NCBI GenBank assembly: GCA_963809925.1
Contig: CAWELH010000006.1
Coordinates: forward strand, 310,001 to 374,000
Length of the DNA stretch: 64,000 nt
Source: DASQZK01 sp963809925
GTDB lineage: Bacteria > Bacteroidota > Bacteroidia > Bacteroidales > GCA-2748055
Direction: 5' to 3'
Part shown: positions 8,831 to 17,808 of the stretch, in pieces
Numbering within the stretch: the stretch's first letter is position 1
Layout of the letters: each line of letters begins with the position of its first letter
The notes under the pieces: model-generated
The model's input: the letters and a program-made list of their open reading frames with translations, nothing else
What the model was told of the DNA's origin: nothing
The model's database searches: none
Position numbers and translations under genes: made by a program

Positions 8831-8901
8831 AGAGATGAATTGTTGCGCTAACTGCTATGTATACTGCAAACGGTATAAAAGGTTTCTTTTTTTCCACTTT
8901 A

Positions 8902-10095
8902 TTACTGACTTAACCATAAGGCAGGATCTAAAACATTTCGATCAAGCCATATCTCAAAATGAAGTTTCGTAATATTGTCCGCGTCCGTAAAAACTTTCCC
9001 TATTGACTGTTTAACCTCAACCCTATCACCAGCTTTGACATTAACGTCAACTATATTCTGATAAACCGTCCAAAAGTTACCATGTTTAATAATTATGGTA
9101 TAATTTGTACCTAAAATTGCAATTACTTTCGTAACCGTACCTCTAAAAACAGCTCGCACATCTGAATTTTCTGTCGTCCTGATATCAATACCGTTGCTCC
9201 TAATCTTATATCCCTTTAAAACCGGATGATTCTGTTCTCCAAATTTACCGATTACGATCCCCTGCAATGTAGGCCACGGAAGTCTTCCTTTGTTCTTACC
9301 AAAGTCTTCAGAGATTAAGCGCTCATCAGGCGTCATCCTCGCAAAACTATTTGTCTCTTTCGCTTTACGTGCTTCCTCTTCAATTATTCGCTTTATTTCA
9401 TCTTCAATTCTCTTCTGTACTTGTTCCCTCTTCTCAATTTCTGCTAGTAACTGCTTTTCTTTATTCTTCAATTCATTAATAATCCTGTTCTTTGCAGACC
9501 GATCCTTCGAAAGTTTATCCTGCTCAGTACTGATTTGAGCAATTGTTTTTGATTTTTCAATTTTCTTCTTTTCAAGAAGATCCTGTCGTGCTAAAAGTGA
9601 ATCATTCAGCGTAAAAATCTTTTCAACCGTTTCTCTGCGATACTCATTCAAATACTTCAGATATTTAAGCCTCTGGTAACCTTGATTCAAATCCTCAGCC
9701 GACAAAATGTACATTAAAGGCAAAGGCTTATCGATATTCTGATAACTCTTTCGAATGATATCCGCATATTCCCTTTTTAGTTTTTCAATATGATTCTTAT
9801 TCTCCCCTATTTCGACAGCAATATTTTTAATTTCAGTAGAGAGATCGTCATTTTGCTCCTCAAGATTTTGGATTAATGAAAGTCTGTAATCAATCCCTTT
9901 TACTATAAGATTAAGCTGACTTAACGAGGCCTTTTTCTCTTCTTTTGTTTGATCCAGTAATTGTCGTGTATATTGAATCTTCTCAATATTCTCTTTCTTT
10001 TGCTGTTCCAGATCATTTTTATTCTGACTGTAAACAGAAAAACTGATACAAATCAGAAAGCCGATAAAAGATGATATTTTAAAAAAGCCTTTCAA
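8902..10095 (-). CDS. EnvC-like murein hydrolase activator (coiled coil + degenerate M23/LytM)
   Basis: A 397-residue exported protein. A signal peptide covers about residues 1-23 (ending VYSQ), followed by a long coiled coil at about 25-250 and a C-terminal LytM/M23 domain at about 280-397. The catalytic M23 pattern is incomplete: the HxxxD position reads NGID and the HxH position reads KLHFE, so zinc ligands are missing. This matches EnvC/NlpD-type proteins, which activate amidases at the division septum rather than cutting peptidoglycan. The only start that keeps the signal peptide is TTG at 10095, which overlaps the DUF4292 gene by 17 bases, suggesting coupled translation. Confidence 0.85.
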   Translation of the reverse strand: MKGFFKISSFIGFLICISFSVYSQNKNDLEQQKKENIEKIQYTRQLLDQTKEEKKASLSQLNLIVKGIDYRLSLIQNLEEQNDDLSTEIKNIAVEIGENKNHIEKLKREYADIIRKSYQNIDKPLPLMYILSAEDLNQGYQRLKYLKYLNEYRRETVEKIFTLNDSLLARQDLLEKKKIEKSKTIAQISTEQDKLSKDRSAKNRIINELKNKEKQLLAEIEKREQVQKRIEDEIKRIIEEEARKAKETNSFARMTPDERLISEDFGKNKGRLPWPTLQGIVIGKFGEQNHPVLKGYKIRSNGIDIRTTENSDVRAVFRGTVTKVIAILGTNYTIIIKHGNFWTVYQNIVDVNVKAGDRVEVKQSIGKVFTDADNITKLHFEIWLDRNVLDPALWLSQ

Positions 10096-10849
10096 GCTGT
10101 TTATAATTTTTGCTAACCTTAAAATCTGTCTTATTGTATTCTTTCTCCTTAATGTCCTTTACATTAATCTCCATCTCGTGCCCATTCTTTCCCTTCATGT
10201 AATTTATAAATATAACATCTGGCTTAAGATCCTTTCTCGTAATCCGGATTTCAGCGGTCATATTATGTACATAGTCAGATAAATATATTTTATCTAACTT
10301 AGTATAAACCGGGTCATAAAACAGCTGAATCTTTTGTCCCGCATTTATAATCTCACTGAAACTAATTTGGTTATTCACCTTTTCAAAACGCTGCAGGTAA
10401 TCTTTCCGTTTCTCATTCCGGTAATAAAATCCGCTATATAAAAAATGTTGCAGCGTATAGAAATCAACTTCTAACGGTAAATAATTTTTAAGATCATTGA
10501 TTCTCCCAAAATAATACTCTCGCTGGAACCTATTAATAAATTTTATTGAATCTGCAGATATTTCCCCTCTGGCAATCTCAAAACCAAGATATTTAACAGA
10601 AAAGAAAAATCGTTGATCTCTTTCGATATAGACCGTAATTTTAGCATTTCCATTATCCTCCCCTTTTAACTGAAAATCGGCATTTTCTATGAGTAAATGT
10701 TCAGGGAAATTCGTATTTCTGATGGCTTCAGTAATGTTCTTCTCATAATCAATAGGCGCTCCGAGAGAAGTGCTAATATGGTGATAAGTTTTGCATCCTG
10801 ACAAAGCCAGGCAGCAAAAAGTCAAACTAATAAGGAAGGTTTTAATCAT
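10079..10849 (-). CDS. DUF4292 family lipoprotein
   Basis: A 256-residue lipoprotein of the DUF4292 family, which is widespread in Bacteroidota. The signal peptide ends in a lipobox LALSGC with lipidation at Cys19. The rest is beta-rich and resembles LolA/LolB-like lipoprotein folds, but that relationship is from general knowledge and cannot be shown here. It overlaps the TPR gene by 8 bases and the EnvC-like gene by 17. The tight TPR-DUF4292-EnvC order is a recurrent arrangement in the phylum and suggests a shared envelope role. Confidence 0.85.
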   Translation of the reverse strand: MIKTFLISLTFCCLALSGCKTYHHISTSLGAPIDYEKNITEAIRNTNFPEHLLIENADFQLKGEDNGNAKITVYIERDQRFFFSVKYLGFEIARGEISADSIKFINRFQREYYFGRINDLKNYLPLEVDFYTLQHFLYSGFYYRNEKRKDYLQRFEKVNNQISFSEIINAGQKIQLFYDPVYTKLDKIYLSDYVHNMTAEIRITRKDLKPDVIFINYMKGKNGHEMEINVKDIKEKEYNKTDFKVSKNYKQLERLF

Positions 10850-12512
10850 GTTTCAATTCTCTGATCCTTTGATTGACTTCATCGTTATTAAGCCCACTTT
10901 CTTTCGCTTTCTCAAAATATGCCAACGATGAATCCTTATCGCCCAGTTCATATAATACCTCAGCATAATGATAAAATATTTCCGAATTTTCAGCTGAATA
11001 TTTAATAGCTTTCTCAAGATATTCTTTTGCTCTGGCAAAATCACCCGACTTATACAACACCCACCCATAGGTATCTAGATAGGTACCATTTTCCGGTTCA
11101 CGAAGCACCGTCTCTTCACTTAATTCCCTGGCTCGTTGTAAGTTTATATCTGTAAGCGCCATATAATAACTGTAATTATTCTTAACCAAATCATTATCAG
11201 GTTCAAGCAGAAGCAGCTTCTCAAAATAACCGAAGGAATCCTTATACTTTTCCAATTTGTAGGCTGACTCTCCAAGAAAAGTCAGATATTGAGCCTTCAC
11301 ACCCGATTCAAGTTCATCTGTAAAACCAGATTTTAATACATCATAGGAATTTTCGAAGCCTCCTTTTTGAAACCATGCGATGCCCACAAATAACTTAAGT
11401 TCAGGTTTGTTAGGAAAATATTTAATGGCCTCCTGTCCAAACTTAATCATGTCATCGAATTTTCCAAGCCTGCTGGCATTATACAAAGCCTGTTGCCATA
11501 AGATGTAATTATCGTACTTTTGCTTCAGTAAATTCTGAATAACACTATAGGCTTTATCCAGTTGCTCCGTCTTATTGTAGAAATCGTACGCAATGGTGTT
11601 TATATCATAATTATCGGGATATTTCATACTAAGTTCATCGATCAATAATCCAATTTCCTTTGTATCCGTACTCATGAGACTGTCATTTTTTAAAAAGAAC
11701 ATCATGGTATTGATCTTCTTATCAACTCCGATCTCATCAAGCGAGAATGCTTTTGAAAGAAAGAAATATCCTTCTTTTGTAAAACCGTTTCTGTTATAGT
11801 AATCGGCAAGATTAGTAATGGCATATACATTGGTCGAATCCAGGTTAAAAGCCTCCAAATAATATTTTACGGCCCCATCTTTATCACCGGTTTCATCAAG
11901 ATATTCAGCAAGAAGAATATTATACTCCGGAGCTTCGGGAATCATCTCCCTTAGTTTCATCAACTCCTCCCGGCCTTCAGCAAAATTCCCTGTTTTCTTA
12001 TATAATTCTACCTTTTTAAGCGTCACCATCTCCGACACTCCATTATGCTTTTCAATATCATTAAGAACGCCAAGAGCTTTTTTAAATTTACCTTCGGCAT
12101 CCAGACTCTCAGCAATGTTAAGCAGTATTCTGGTATCATTATCTTTCTTAAGATATTCCTTACATATTTTGACAGCCTGTTTGTGTTTCTTGTTGTTTTT
12201 TAATATCTGATCGTAAGCATCTACATACCAATAATTTCCAGGCTCTCGTTCATAAGCATTCCTAAGATATTCTTCAGCAAGATCAGGTTCTTTTAACGAA
12301 GCATAGATAGAACCAAGTTCATAGTAAGCCACCGAAGACTGAGCGTTTGCTTCTATACATTTTTTATATAAAAGTATAGCATCTTCCAGGTTGCCAATAA
12401 CTTTCTGCCGAGCTGCTTCAGTCAAAGCATACTGGTAATTGTAATCATTTACTTCCTGGCTGAATGTAGTTACCGAAACAAACAGAAAGATAATTATAAA
12501 TACTTTTTTCAT
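10842..12512 (-). CDS. tetratricopeptide repeat protein, exported
   Basis: A 556-residue protein with a signal peptide (about 1-18, TTFSQ) and TPR repeats through nearly the whole length. Helix pairs of the type A-x-x-x-x-G-x-x-x-x-A-x-x-x-x-x-A-x-x-x-x-P recur, for example around YYELGSIYASLKEPDLAEEY and GWVLYKSGDFARAKEYLEKA. TPR arrays are protein-interaction scaffolds. The gene begins 2 bases after the dut stop and overlaps the DUF4292 gene. No enzymatic domain is visible. Confidence 0.88.
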   Translation of the reverse strand: MKKVFIIIFLFVSVTTFSQEVNDYNYQYALTEAARQKVIGNLEDAILLYKKCIEANAQSSVAYYELGSIYASLKEPDLAEEYLRNAYEREPGNYWYVDAYDQILKNNKKHKQAVKICKEYLKKDNDTRILLNIAESLDAEGKFKKALGVLNDIEKHNGVSEMVTLKKVELYKKTGNFAEGREELMKLREMIPEAPEYNILLAEYLDETGDKDGAVKYYLEAFNLDSTNVYAITNLADYYNRNGFTKEGYFFLSKAFSLDEIGVDKKINTMMFFLKNDSLMSTDTKEIGLLIDELSMKYPDNYDINTIAYDFYNKTEQLDKAYSVIQNLLKQKYDNYILWQQALYNASRLGKFDDMIKFGQEAIKYFPNKPELKLFVGIAWFQKGGFENSYDVLKSGFTDELESGVKAQYLTFLGESAYKLEKYKDSFGYFEKLLLLEPDNDLVKNNYSYYMALTDINLQRARELSEETVLREPENGTYLDTYGWVLYKSGDFARAKEYLEKAIKYSAENSEIFYHYAEVLYELGDKDSSLAYFEKAKESGLNNDEVNQRIRELKHD

Positions 12513-12514
12513 TT

Positions 12515-12949
12515 TCAGTGTTTTCCTGTGTGTCCAAAACCTCCCTCACCCCTGTCAGAATCGTTCAGGATTTCCACGTTTTCCCATGAAATTTGTTCAT
12601 GCTTGTTAATAACCATCTGGCATATCCGTTCACCATCCTTTATAGTAAACGTCTCATTTGATAAATTTATAAGTATGATCTTAACTTCTCCCCGGTAATC
12701 ACTGTCAATAGTCCCGGGACTGTTGAGTACTGTTATGCCGTGCCTGATCGCTAAACCACTCCGTGGCCGGATCTGAGCTTCGTATCCAACAGGTAGTTCA
12801 ATAAAAAGACCTGTGGGCACGAGTACCCTTTGCAGAGGATCAATAATGATATCCCTATCTATGTCGGCCCGCAAATCCAGACCAGCAGAAAAAGCAGTAC
12901 TGTATTCCGGTAGTGCGTGTTTCGATTTATTAACAACTTTAATGGTCAT
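12515..12949 (-). CDS. dut: deoxyuridine 5'-triphosphate nucleotidohydrolase
   Basis: A 144-residue trimeric dUTPase that hydrolyses dUTP to dUMP and pyrophosphate, keeping uracil out of DNA. All five motifs are visible: SAGLDLRAD (1), PRSGLA (2), TIDSDYRGEV (3), RICQMV (4) and the flexible C-terminal RGEGGFGHTGKH (5). It is intact and of normal length. It heads a tight string with the TPR, DUF4292 and EnvC-like genes. Confidence 0.96.
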   Translation of the reverse strand: MTIKVVNKSKHALPEYSTAFSAGLDLRADIDRDIIIDPLQRVLVPTGLFIELPVGYEAQIRPRSGLAIRHGITVLNSPGTIDSDYRGEVKIILINLSNETFTIKDGERICQMVINKHEQISWENVEILNDSDRGEGGFGHTGKH

Positions 12950-13020
12950 CCGTTACGGGTTGAAATAAATAAACGAAAAGAAAGCGTTTATAATATAAAA
13001 TTAAAATCCACAACAACTTC

Positions 13021-14498
13021 TCAACCGTCCTTAGCTCTATATCTATACTTTAACAATCCTTTTTCATTCAATAAAAATACTGCGCTAAAAGCGATTAAAG
13101 ATAGGGTCTTAAGTGCATATTCAAAAATCTGAGACTTAAAAGTCACCTTTGTAAATAAAAGATACACTGCAAAACCAACGAAAACGAAGCCTCCGATATT
13201 TTTCAGATTATAATTAATCCTGTAATATTTTCTTCCAAGGACAAAACTAAGAACGACCATCACAAAATAACTCACAAAATGTCCCCAGGCTGACGCCTTA
13301 TAACCATAAACCGGTATATAGAAGTAATTAATAATGATAGTAAGAACAGCTCCTATCGTTACGAGATATGCTCCAAACCTGGTAAGATTCTGAAGTTTAT
13401 ACCAAATTGAAAGATTGAAAAATATCCCCATTAAAAGATTTCCGACCAGTACAATAGGAACGATATCCAAACCGTCCTGAATTCTTTTCCGATAAAATAT
13501 TTAAAAATATCCATATACAGGACGACTAACAGAAAAATAAGCATGCCAATAAATACAAAATACCTCATCACATCGGCATAGATATCTTTGGCATTGGTTT
13601 CATTTTTCTTTGAAAAGAAGAAAGGCTCAGCGGCATACCTGAACATGGAAATAAACAATGTCATAAGTACGGCCAGTCTATAATTGGCGCCATAAATACC
13701 CAGTTGCTCCATTGGAAGCTGATCCGCAGGAATAAGGTACTTAATCATAACCCTGTCGATAGCTTCATTGACTGTCCCGGCAAGACCTGCAATAAGCAAA
13801 GGCAGACAATAAAAAATGATCGTTCTCCACAATGCAGGATTAAATCGACCTTTCCGATTAAAAATCTCACCGGCAAGTAGAATAGTTTTAACAGCCGTTG
13901 CAATCAGGTTGCAAATTAGTACATATCCAACGCCGAAATCCGGATTATATACCCGAGCAGCGAAGGCATTGTCAAGGTAGTGATTTCTCGCCCATACCAT
14001 AAAAAACCCATTAGCAAGAAGATTTACACTCACCTCCACAATCCTGATTACCGCATATTTAACCGGCCTGTTATCAAGTCTTATTTTTGCAAAAGGTATG
14101 GCAGATAGAGCATCCAGGCCAACGATCAATGCAAGAAGCACAATATATCCTACATGACCTGAATACCCGATGTAAGAAGCAATCCTCCATGCACTTAAAA
14201 TAATTACAAAAATGAATATCAAGGAGGTGATGATAATGCTTATAAGGGAAGTTTTATAAACATCGTCCGAATTTTCTTTTGAATTGGCAAACCGAAAAAG
14301 TCCGGTTTCGAGACCATAGGTCAGAATTACCATCAGGAAAACCACATAGGCATACAATTCTGTAATCACCCCGTATTCAGCCAGTGAAAATATTCTTGTA
14401 TAAAAAGGGGTAAGAAGCAGATAATTCAATACCCTCGGCAAAACGATGCCCATCCCGTAAACGGCAGTCTGTCCTGCAAGCTGTTTTACATGATTCAA
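13021..14498 (-). pseudogene. polysaccharide flippase (Wzx/MATE-like), one frameshift
   Basis: A polytopic membrane protein of the polysaccharide-biosynthesis/flippase type that would move lipid-linked saccharides across the inner membrane. The N-terminal frame (from ATG 14498) reads through about 12 hydrophobic segments and then ends in WSEIF. The C-terminal frame resumes at GLDIVPIVLVGNLLMGIFFN. One missing G in the AGG/GAC run near 13475-13477 explains the break: restoring it gives KEFRDGLDIVPIVLVGN. The repaired protein is 492 residues, normal for the family. It overlaps the upstream epimerase gene by 4 bases. As with mnmG, a base-calling error is likely. Confidence 0.85.
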
Positions 14499-15352
14499 TG
14501 TGCTTCAATTTTACTTACACATTCATCGATATTGGAAGCTTCGAAATTAAAACTATTTTTTGTTAATACTTCCGGTATTACTTTCTGACCTTCAAGATAA
14601 ATTAGACTTGCCTCGCCAAGCAGAATGGCAGGGACAAATTCGGGTACAGGCCAAATTATGAGCGCTCCAAATTTACGTTTCAAAACACGGAAAGCCGTCT
14701 TAAAATCAGTGTGTTCAGGAGCGGTGAAGTTTACAACCCCGGTTATTCGGTGTTCAATAAGAAAAGTGATTGCTCTGATAAGATCTTGAATATAAATAAA
14801 AGACAGACTTTGCCTTCCTTTCCCGAAGTAGCCACCCAGATTAAACCTGGTGAGGTTACGCATGATACGATACGCCCCCGAACCTTTACCCAACACAATA
14901 CCAAACCGCATGGCAGATACAGAGATTCCGTATCTCTCAGCTTTGAATACTTCCCGTTCCCAGTCTTTAACGAGATCTGCAAGAAAATTAGATCCATATT
15001 TCCAGTCATTTTCAGTGACCAGCGTCTCACTTTTGTAAATCCCAATCGTGGAAGCACTTAAAAAAAAGTGCGGTGGCTTCCGGCAGATTCCAAAAGCGCT
15101 GACCAGATTTCTTGAGAGTTCAACACGGCTTCTGTATATCTCTCTTTTATTTTTTTTTGTCCATACTGCGAAAATGCTTCTCCCGGCAACATTAATAACT
15201 ATGTCAAATCCTTCCAGCTCATTCGCGATTTTCTGAATATCAGCCTCAAGTAAAAACTTACCATGCATAGTTTTAACCTGATGTCCCCGGAGGGAGTTTA
15301 GCAAATGGTTACCGATATAGCCGCTTGCACCAATAAGTATGATCCTTTTCAC
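14495..15352 (-). CDS. TIGR01777-type NAD(P)-binding epimerase (YfcH-like)
   Basis: A 285-residue extended short-chain dehydrogenase of the TIGR01777/YfcH group. The nucleotide-binding GASGYIGNHLL is at 8-18. The segments FDIVINVAGRSIF, SASTIGIY and MRFGIVLGKGSGA are characteristic, as is the C-terminal DUF1731-like part (about 235-285). The substrate of these proteins is not known. It is the first gene of the minus-strand block and is coupled to the flippase gene by ATGA-type overlap. Confidence 0.85.
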   Translation of the reverse strand: MKRIILIGASGYIGNHLLNSLRGHQVKTMHGKFLLEADIQKIANELEGFDIVINVAGRSIFAVWTKKNKREIYRSRVELSRNLVSAFGICRKPPHFFLSASTIGIYKSETLVTENDWKYGSNFLADLVKDWEREVFKAERYGISVSAMRFGIVLGKGSGAYRIMRNLTRFNLGGYFGKGRQSLSFIYIQDLIRAITFLIEHRITGVVNFTAPEHTDFKTAFRVLKRKFGALIIWPVPEFVPAILLGEASLIYLEGQKVIPEVLTKNSFNFEASNIDECVSKIEAH

Positions 15353-15445
15353 TAAGTGGTGTATTCATCAGAAAACGAAAGTATAATTCCATTGTTCGAA
15401 TTATATTCAAATTATTTACAAGCACCGATTTTAAATTATTATTGA

Positions 15446-15453
15446 TATTTTTG
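15446..15453 (+). promoter_or_regulatory. -7 promoter box for cyclophilin gene
   Basis: TATTTTTG, fitting TAnnTTTG, 22 bases upstream of the ATG at 15475. The lack of an obvious -33 TTTG keeps confidence moderate. Confidence 0.45.
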
Positions 15454-15474
15454 CACTTTATAATTTAAATAAAT

Positions 15475-16134
15475 ATGATTCGAATTCTGACCATGATAGT
15501 CCTTCTAACCTCAGTTATGGGTCTTGACGCCCAAATTAACAATGGAACTAAAGTTCTTGTTAGAACAACCTATGGCAACATAGTTTTAAAACTATATGAT
15601 GATACGCCGAAACACAGGGATAATTTTATAAAACTTGTGAGTGAGGGTTATTATGACGGCCTTCTTTTTCATCGTGTGATCAAAGATTTTATGGTCCAGG
15701 GCGGTGATCCGAATTCACGTGATGCCTCAAAAGGAGAGATGCTTGGTATGGGGGGTCCGGGATACACAATCCCTGCTGAGATAAGGAGCAATCATTTTCA
15801 CAAGAAAGGTGCTATAGCGGCAGCCAGGAAAGGAGACGCTGTGAATCCTGAAAAAGCTTCATCGGGCTCACAATTTTATATTGTTGAAGGAGAAGTACTT
15901 ACTGAAGCACAATTAAAGGCTTATGCTTCCATGGAGGATCATCATGCTTTTTCACCTGAACAAATTAAGGCGTACACAACGGTTGGGGGTTCACCACATC
16001 TTGATGGTGAGTACACGGTTTTTGGGGAAGTAGTAGATGGCATGGATGTTATCGACAAAATTGCCGCGCTCACGGTTGATGCGTATAACAGGCCATTGGA
16101 AGACATATCCTATACCATGGAGATCATCAAATAA
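15475..16134 (+). CDS. cyclophilin-type peptidyl-prolyl cis-trans isomerase, exported
   Basis: A 219-residue cyclophilin with a signal peptide (about 1-20, ending LDAQ), so it probably assists folding in the periplasm. Core motifs are FHRVIKDFMVQGGDP (active-site Arg in FHR, Gln in MVQGGD), GSQFYIV and VFGEVVDGMDVIDKI. A roughly 35-residue insert between the GSQFYIV strand and the end of the domain (about 140-175) is longer than in minimal bacterial cyclophilins. The gene ends 23 bases before pheS on the same strand. Confidence 0.93.
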   Translation: MIRILTMIVLLTSVMGLDAQINNGTKVLVRTTYGNIVLKLYDDTPKHRDNFIKLVSEGYYDGLLFHRVIKDFMVQGGDPNSRDASKGEMLGMGGPGYTIPAEIRSNHFHKKGAIAAARKGDAVNPEKASSGSQFYIVEGEVLTEAQLKAYASMEDHHAFSPEQIKAYTTVGGSPHLDGEYTVFGEVVDGMDVIDKIAALTVDAYNRPLEDISYTMEIIK

Positions 16135-16157
16135 ACACTCCGTTAAAATAAAAGGAA

Positions 16158-17180
16158 ATGCTTGAAAAGATACATGCAATTATTGAAGAAGCCGGGGCAT
16201 TCAAGGCAGATTCCTTACAACAACTCGAGGATTTCAGGATCAGGCATCTGAGTAAGAAAGGCACCATTTCCCAGCTTTTTGAAGAGTTCAAGTCGGTACC
16301 TTCAACGGAGAAAAAATCGGTCGGGCAGGAACTTAACAAACTCAAGCAAATCATCCAGGAAAAAATTGATTTGTACAAAGACCATCTTTCTTCCCAAACA
16401 GTGAAGGCTGAAAAGAAAGATCTTACGCTGCCGGGTGAATCCCTTCCTATTGGCTCACGACATCCAATTTCCATCGTCCGTAGGGAGATCCTCGATATTT
16501 TTTCGAGAATTGGCTTTACGGTTTCTGAAGGCCCCGAAATAGAGGATGACTGGCATGTATTTTCAGCGCTGAATTTTCCGCCCGAGCATCCGGCAAGGGA
16601 TATGCAGGACACCTTTTTCATTGAAAAGGATCCTGATATCCTTCTTCGCACACATACATCATCCATTCAGGTGAGAGTTATGGAGCATACAAGGCCTCCT
16701 ATACGGCAGGTGAGTCCGGGTCGAGTTTTTAGGAACGAGGCAATTTCAGCCCGGGCGCATTGTATTTTTCATCAGATTGAGGGCATGTACATCGATGAAA
16801 ATGTGTCGTTTGCTGATCTGAAACAGACACTGTTATACTTTGCAAAAGAAATGTTTGGCGAAGATAGCAGGATCAGATTACGTCCTTCCTTTTTCCCATT
16901 TACAGAGCCCTCTGCAGAAATGGATGTTTCTTGTAATTTATGCGGTGGAAAAGGATGCAATGTATGTAAATACACGGGGTGGCTTGAGGTTTTAGGTTGT
17001 GGTATGATGGATCCTAATGTGTTGGAATTCAACCATATCGACAGTAATAAATATACAGGCTTTGCTTTCGGGATGGGGATAGAGCGCATAGCCATGCTCA
17101 AATTCCAGGTAAGAGACCTTCGCTTGTATTTTGAGAATGATATTCGCTTTCTCAGGCAATTTTCGGGAACAATCCTTTAA
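16158..17180 (+). CDS. pheS: phenylalanyl-tRNA synthetase alpha subunit
   Basis: A 340-residue PheS that forms the catalytic half of the (alpha-beta)2 enzyme charging tRNA-Phe. The N-terminal coiled coil occupies about 1-90. Class II motif 1 is around HPISIVRREILDIFSRIGF, motif 2 around RVFRNEAISARAHCIFHQIEG, and motif 3 is GFAFGMGIERIAML. Four cysteines (CNLCGGKGCNVC, about 258-269) sit in the insertion as seen in many bacteria. It is full length. pheT is not adjacent. Confidence 0.97.
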   Translation: MLEKIHAIIEEAGAFKADSLQQLEDFRIRHLSKKGTISQLFEEFKSVPSTEKKSVGQELNKLKQIIQEKIDLYKDHLSSQTVKAEKKDLTLPGESLPIGSRHPISIVRREILDIFSRIGFTVSEGPEIEDDWHVFSALNFPPEHPARDMQDTFFIEKDPDILLRTHTSSIQVRVMEHTRPPIRQVSPGRVFRNEAISARAHCIFHQIEGMYIDENVSFADLKQTLLYFAKEMFGEDSRIRLRPSFFPFTEPSAEMDVSCNLCGGKGCNVCKYTGWLEVLGCGMMDPNVLEFNHIDSNKYTGFAFGMGIERIAMLKFQVRDLRLYFENDIRFLRQFSGTIL

Positions 17181-17290
17181 TTCCGCAAATATTGTTGATA
17201 GGTGCAAGAACATTCCCCTAGGGCCCGGGTCTTGTAAATAAATCAGCAATCATAATGGAATTTTTCCGCGTCATTTTTCCAACGAAGAAT

Positions 17291-17716
17291 CTACTTACCG
17301 TTTCCGTTTATTCTTATCTCATACTCAATATTGAAAGAGTCGCGGTAATTCGCACTTATACCACAATATTTCTCTCTGGACATATCAACGGCTTTCTGAA
17401 GCTTCTCCAGAGGGAGATCTTTCCCTGTGAATTCATATATAACCTTCATATGGGTAAAGTGTTTTGGGTGTTCTTCTGTGAGGTCACCATCAACAATGAT
17501 GTTCAGTCCCTCAAAATCAACTCTCATCTTTTGAAGTATAGAAACAACATCCATACCGGTACAACCTCCAAGAGCAAGAAGCATCATAGGTTTTGGCCTT
17601 GGGCCCAAATTTTTACCGCCATGTTCGGGTGATGCATCGAGATATAGTTTATAACCGTTTACATCAGCTTCAAATGACATATCAGTGAGCCATGACATTG
17701 AAATGGATTCTTTCAT
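17291..17716 (-). CDS. OsmC family peroxiredoxin-like protein
   Basis: A 141-residue OsmC/Ohr-fold protein. The two peroxidatic/resolving cysteines are in LGGCTGMDV and EKYCGISAN, spaced as in the family, which reduces organic or inorganic hydroperoxides. A TTG-initiated extension to 17752 is in frame but would start inside the -7 box at 17750-17757, so the ATG at 17716 is chosen. It is divergent from the Crp-type regulator, whose promoter region it shares. Confidence 0.88.
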   Translation of the reverse strand: MKESISMSWLTDMSFEADVNGYKLYLDASPEHGGKNLGPRPKPMMLLALGGCTGMDVVSILQKMRVDFEGLNIIVDGDLTEEHPKHFTHMKVIYEFTGKDLPLEKLQKAVDMSREKYCGISANYRDSFNIEYEIRINGNGK

Positions 17717-17749
17717 TCTGTAGGGATTAATCAGGTTAACTTTTTGAGG

Positions 17750-17757
17750 CAAATTTA
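17750..17757 (-). promoter_or_regulatory. -7 promoter box for OsmC gene
   Basis: The minus strand reads TAAATTTG followed by CCTCAAAAAGTTA, close to the Bacteroidota extended pattern. A TTG lies 17 bases further upstream (17775-17777). It supports the ATG at 17716 as the start. Confidence 0.55.
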
Positions 17758-17778
17758 GTTATTAAATATATTTTCAAC

Positions 17779-17786
17779 TAATTTTG
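17779..17786 (+). promoter_or_regulatory. -7 promoter box for Crp-type regulator
   Basis: TAATTTTG, matching TAnnTTTG, 23 bases before the ATG at 17809. Together with the OsmC box 21 bases to its left it forms a compact divergent promoter, so the regulator may control both genes. Confidence 0.45.
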
Positions 17787-17808
17787 TGAGCGGGTAAGCC
17801 AAAAATGA

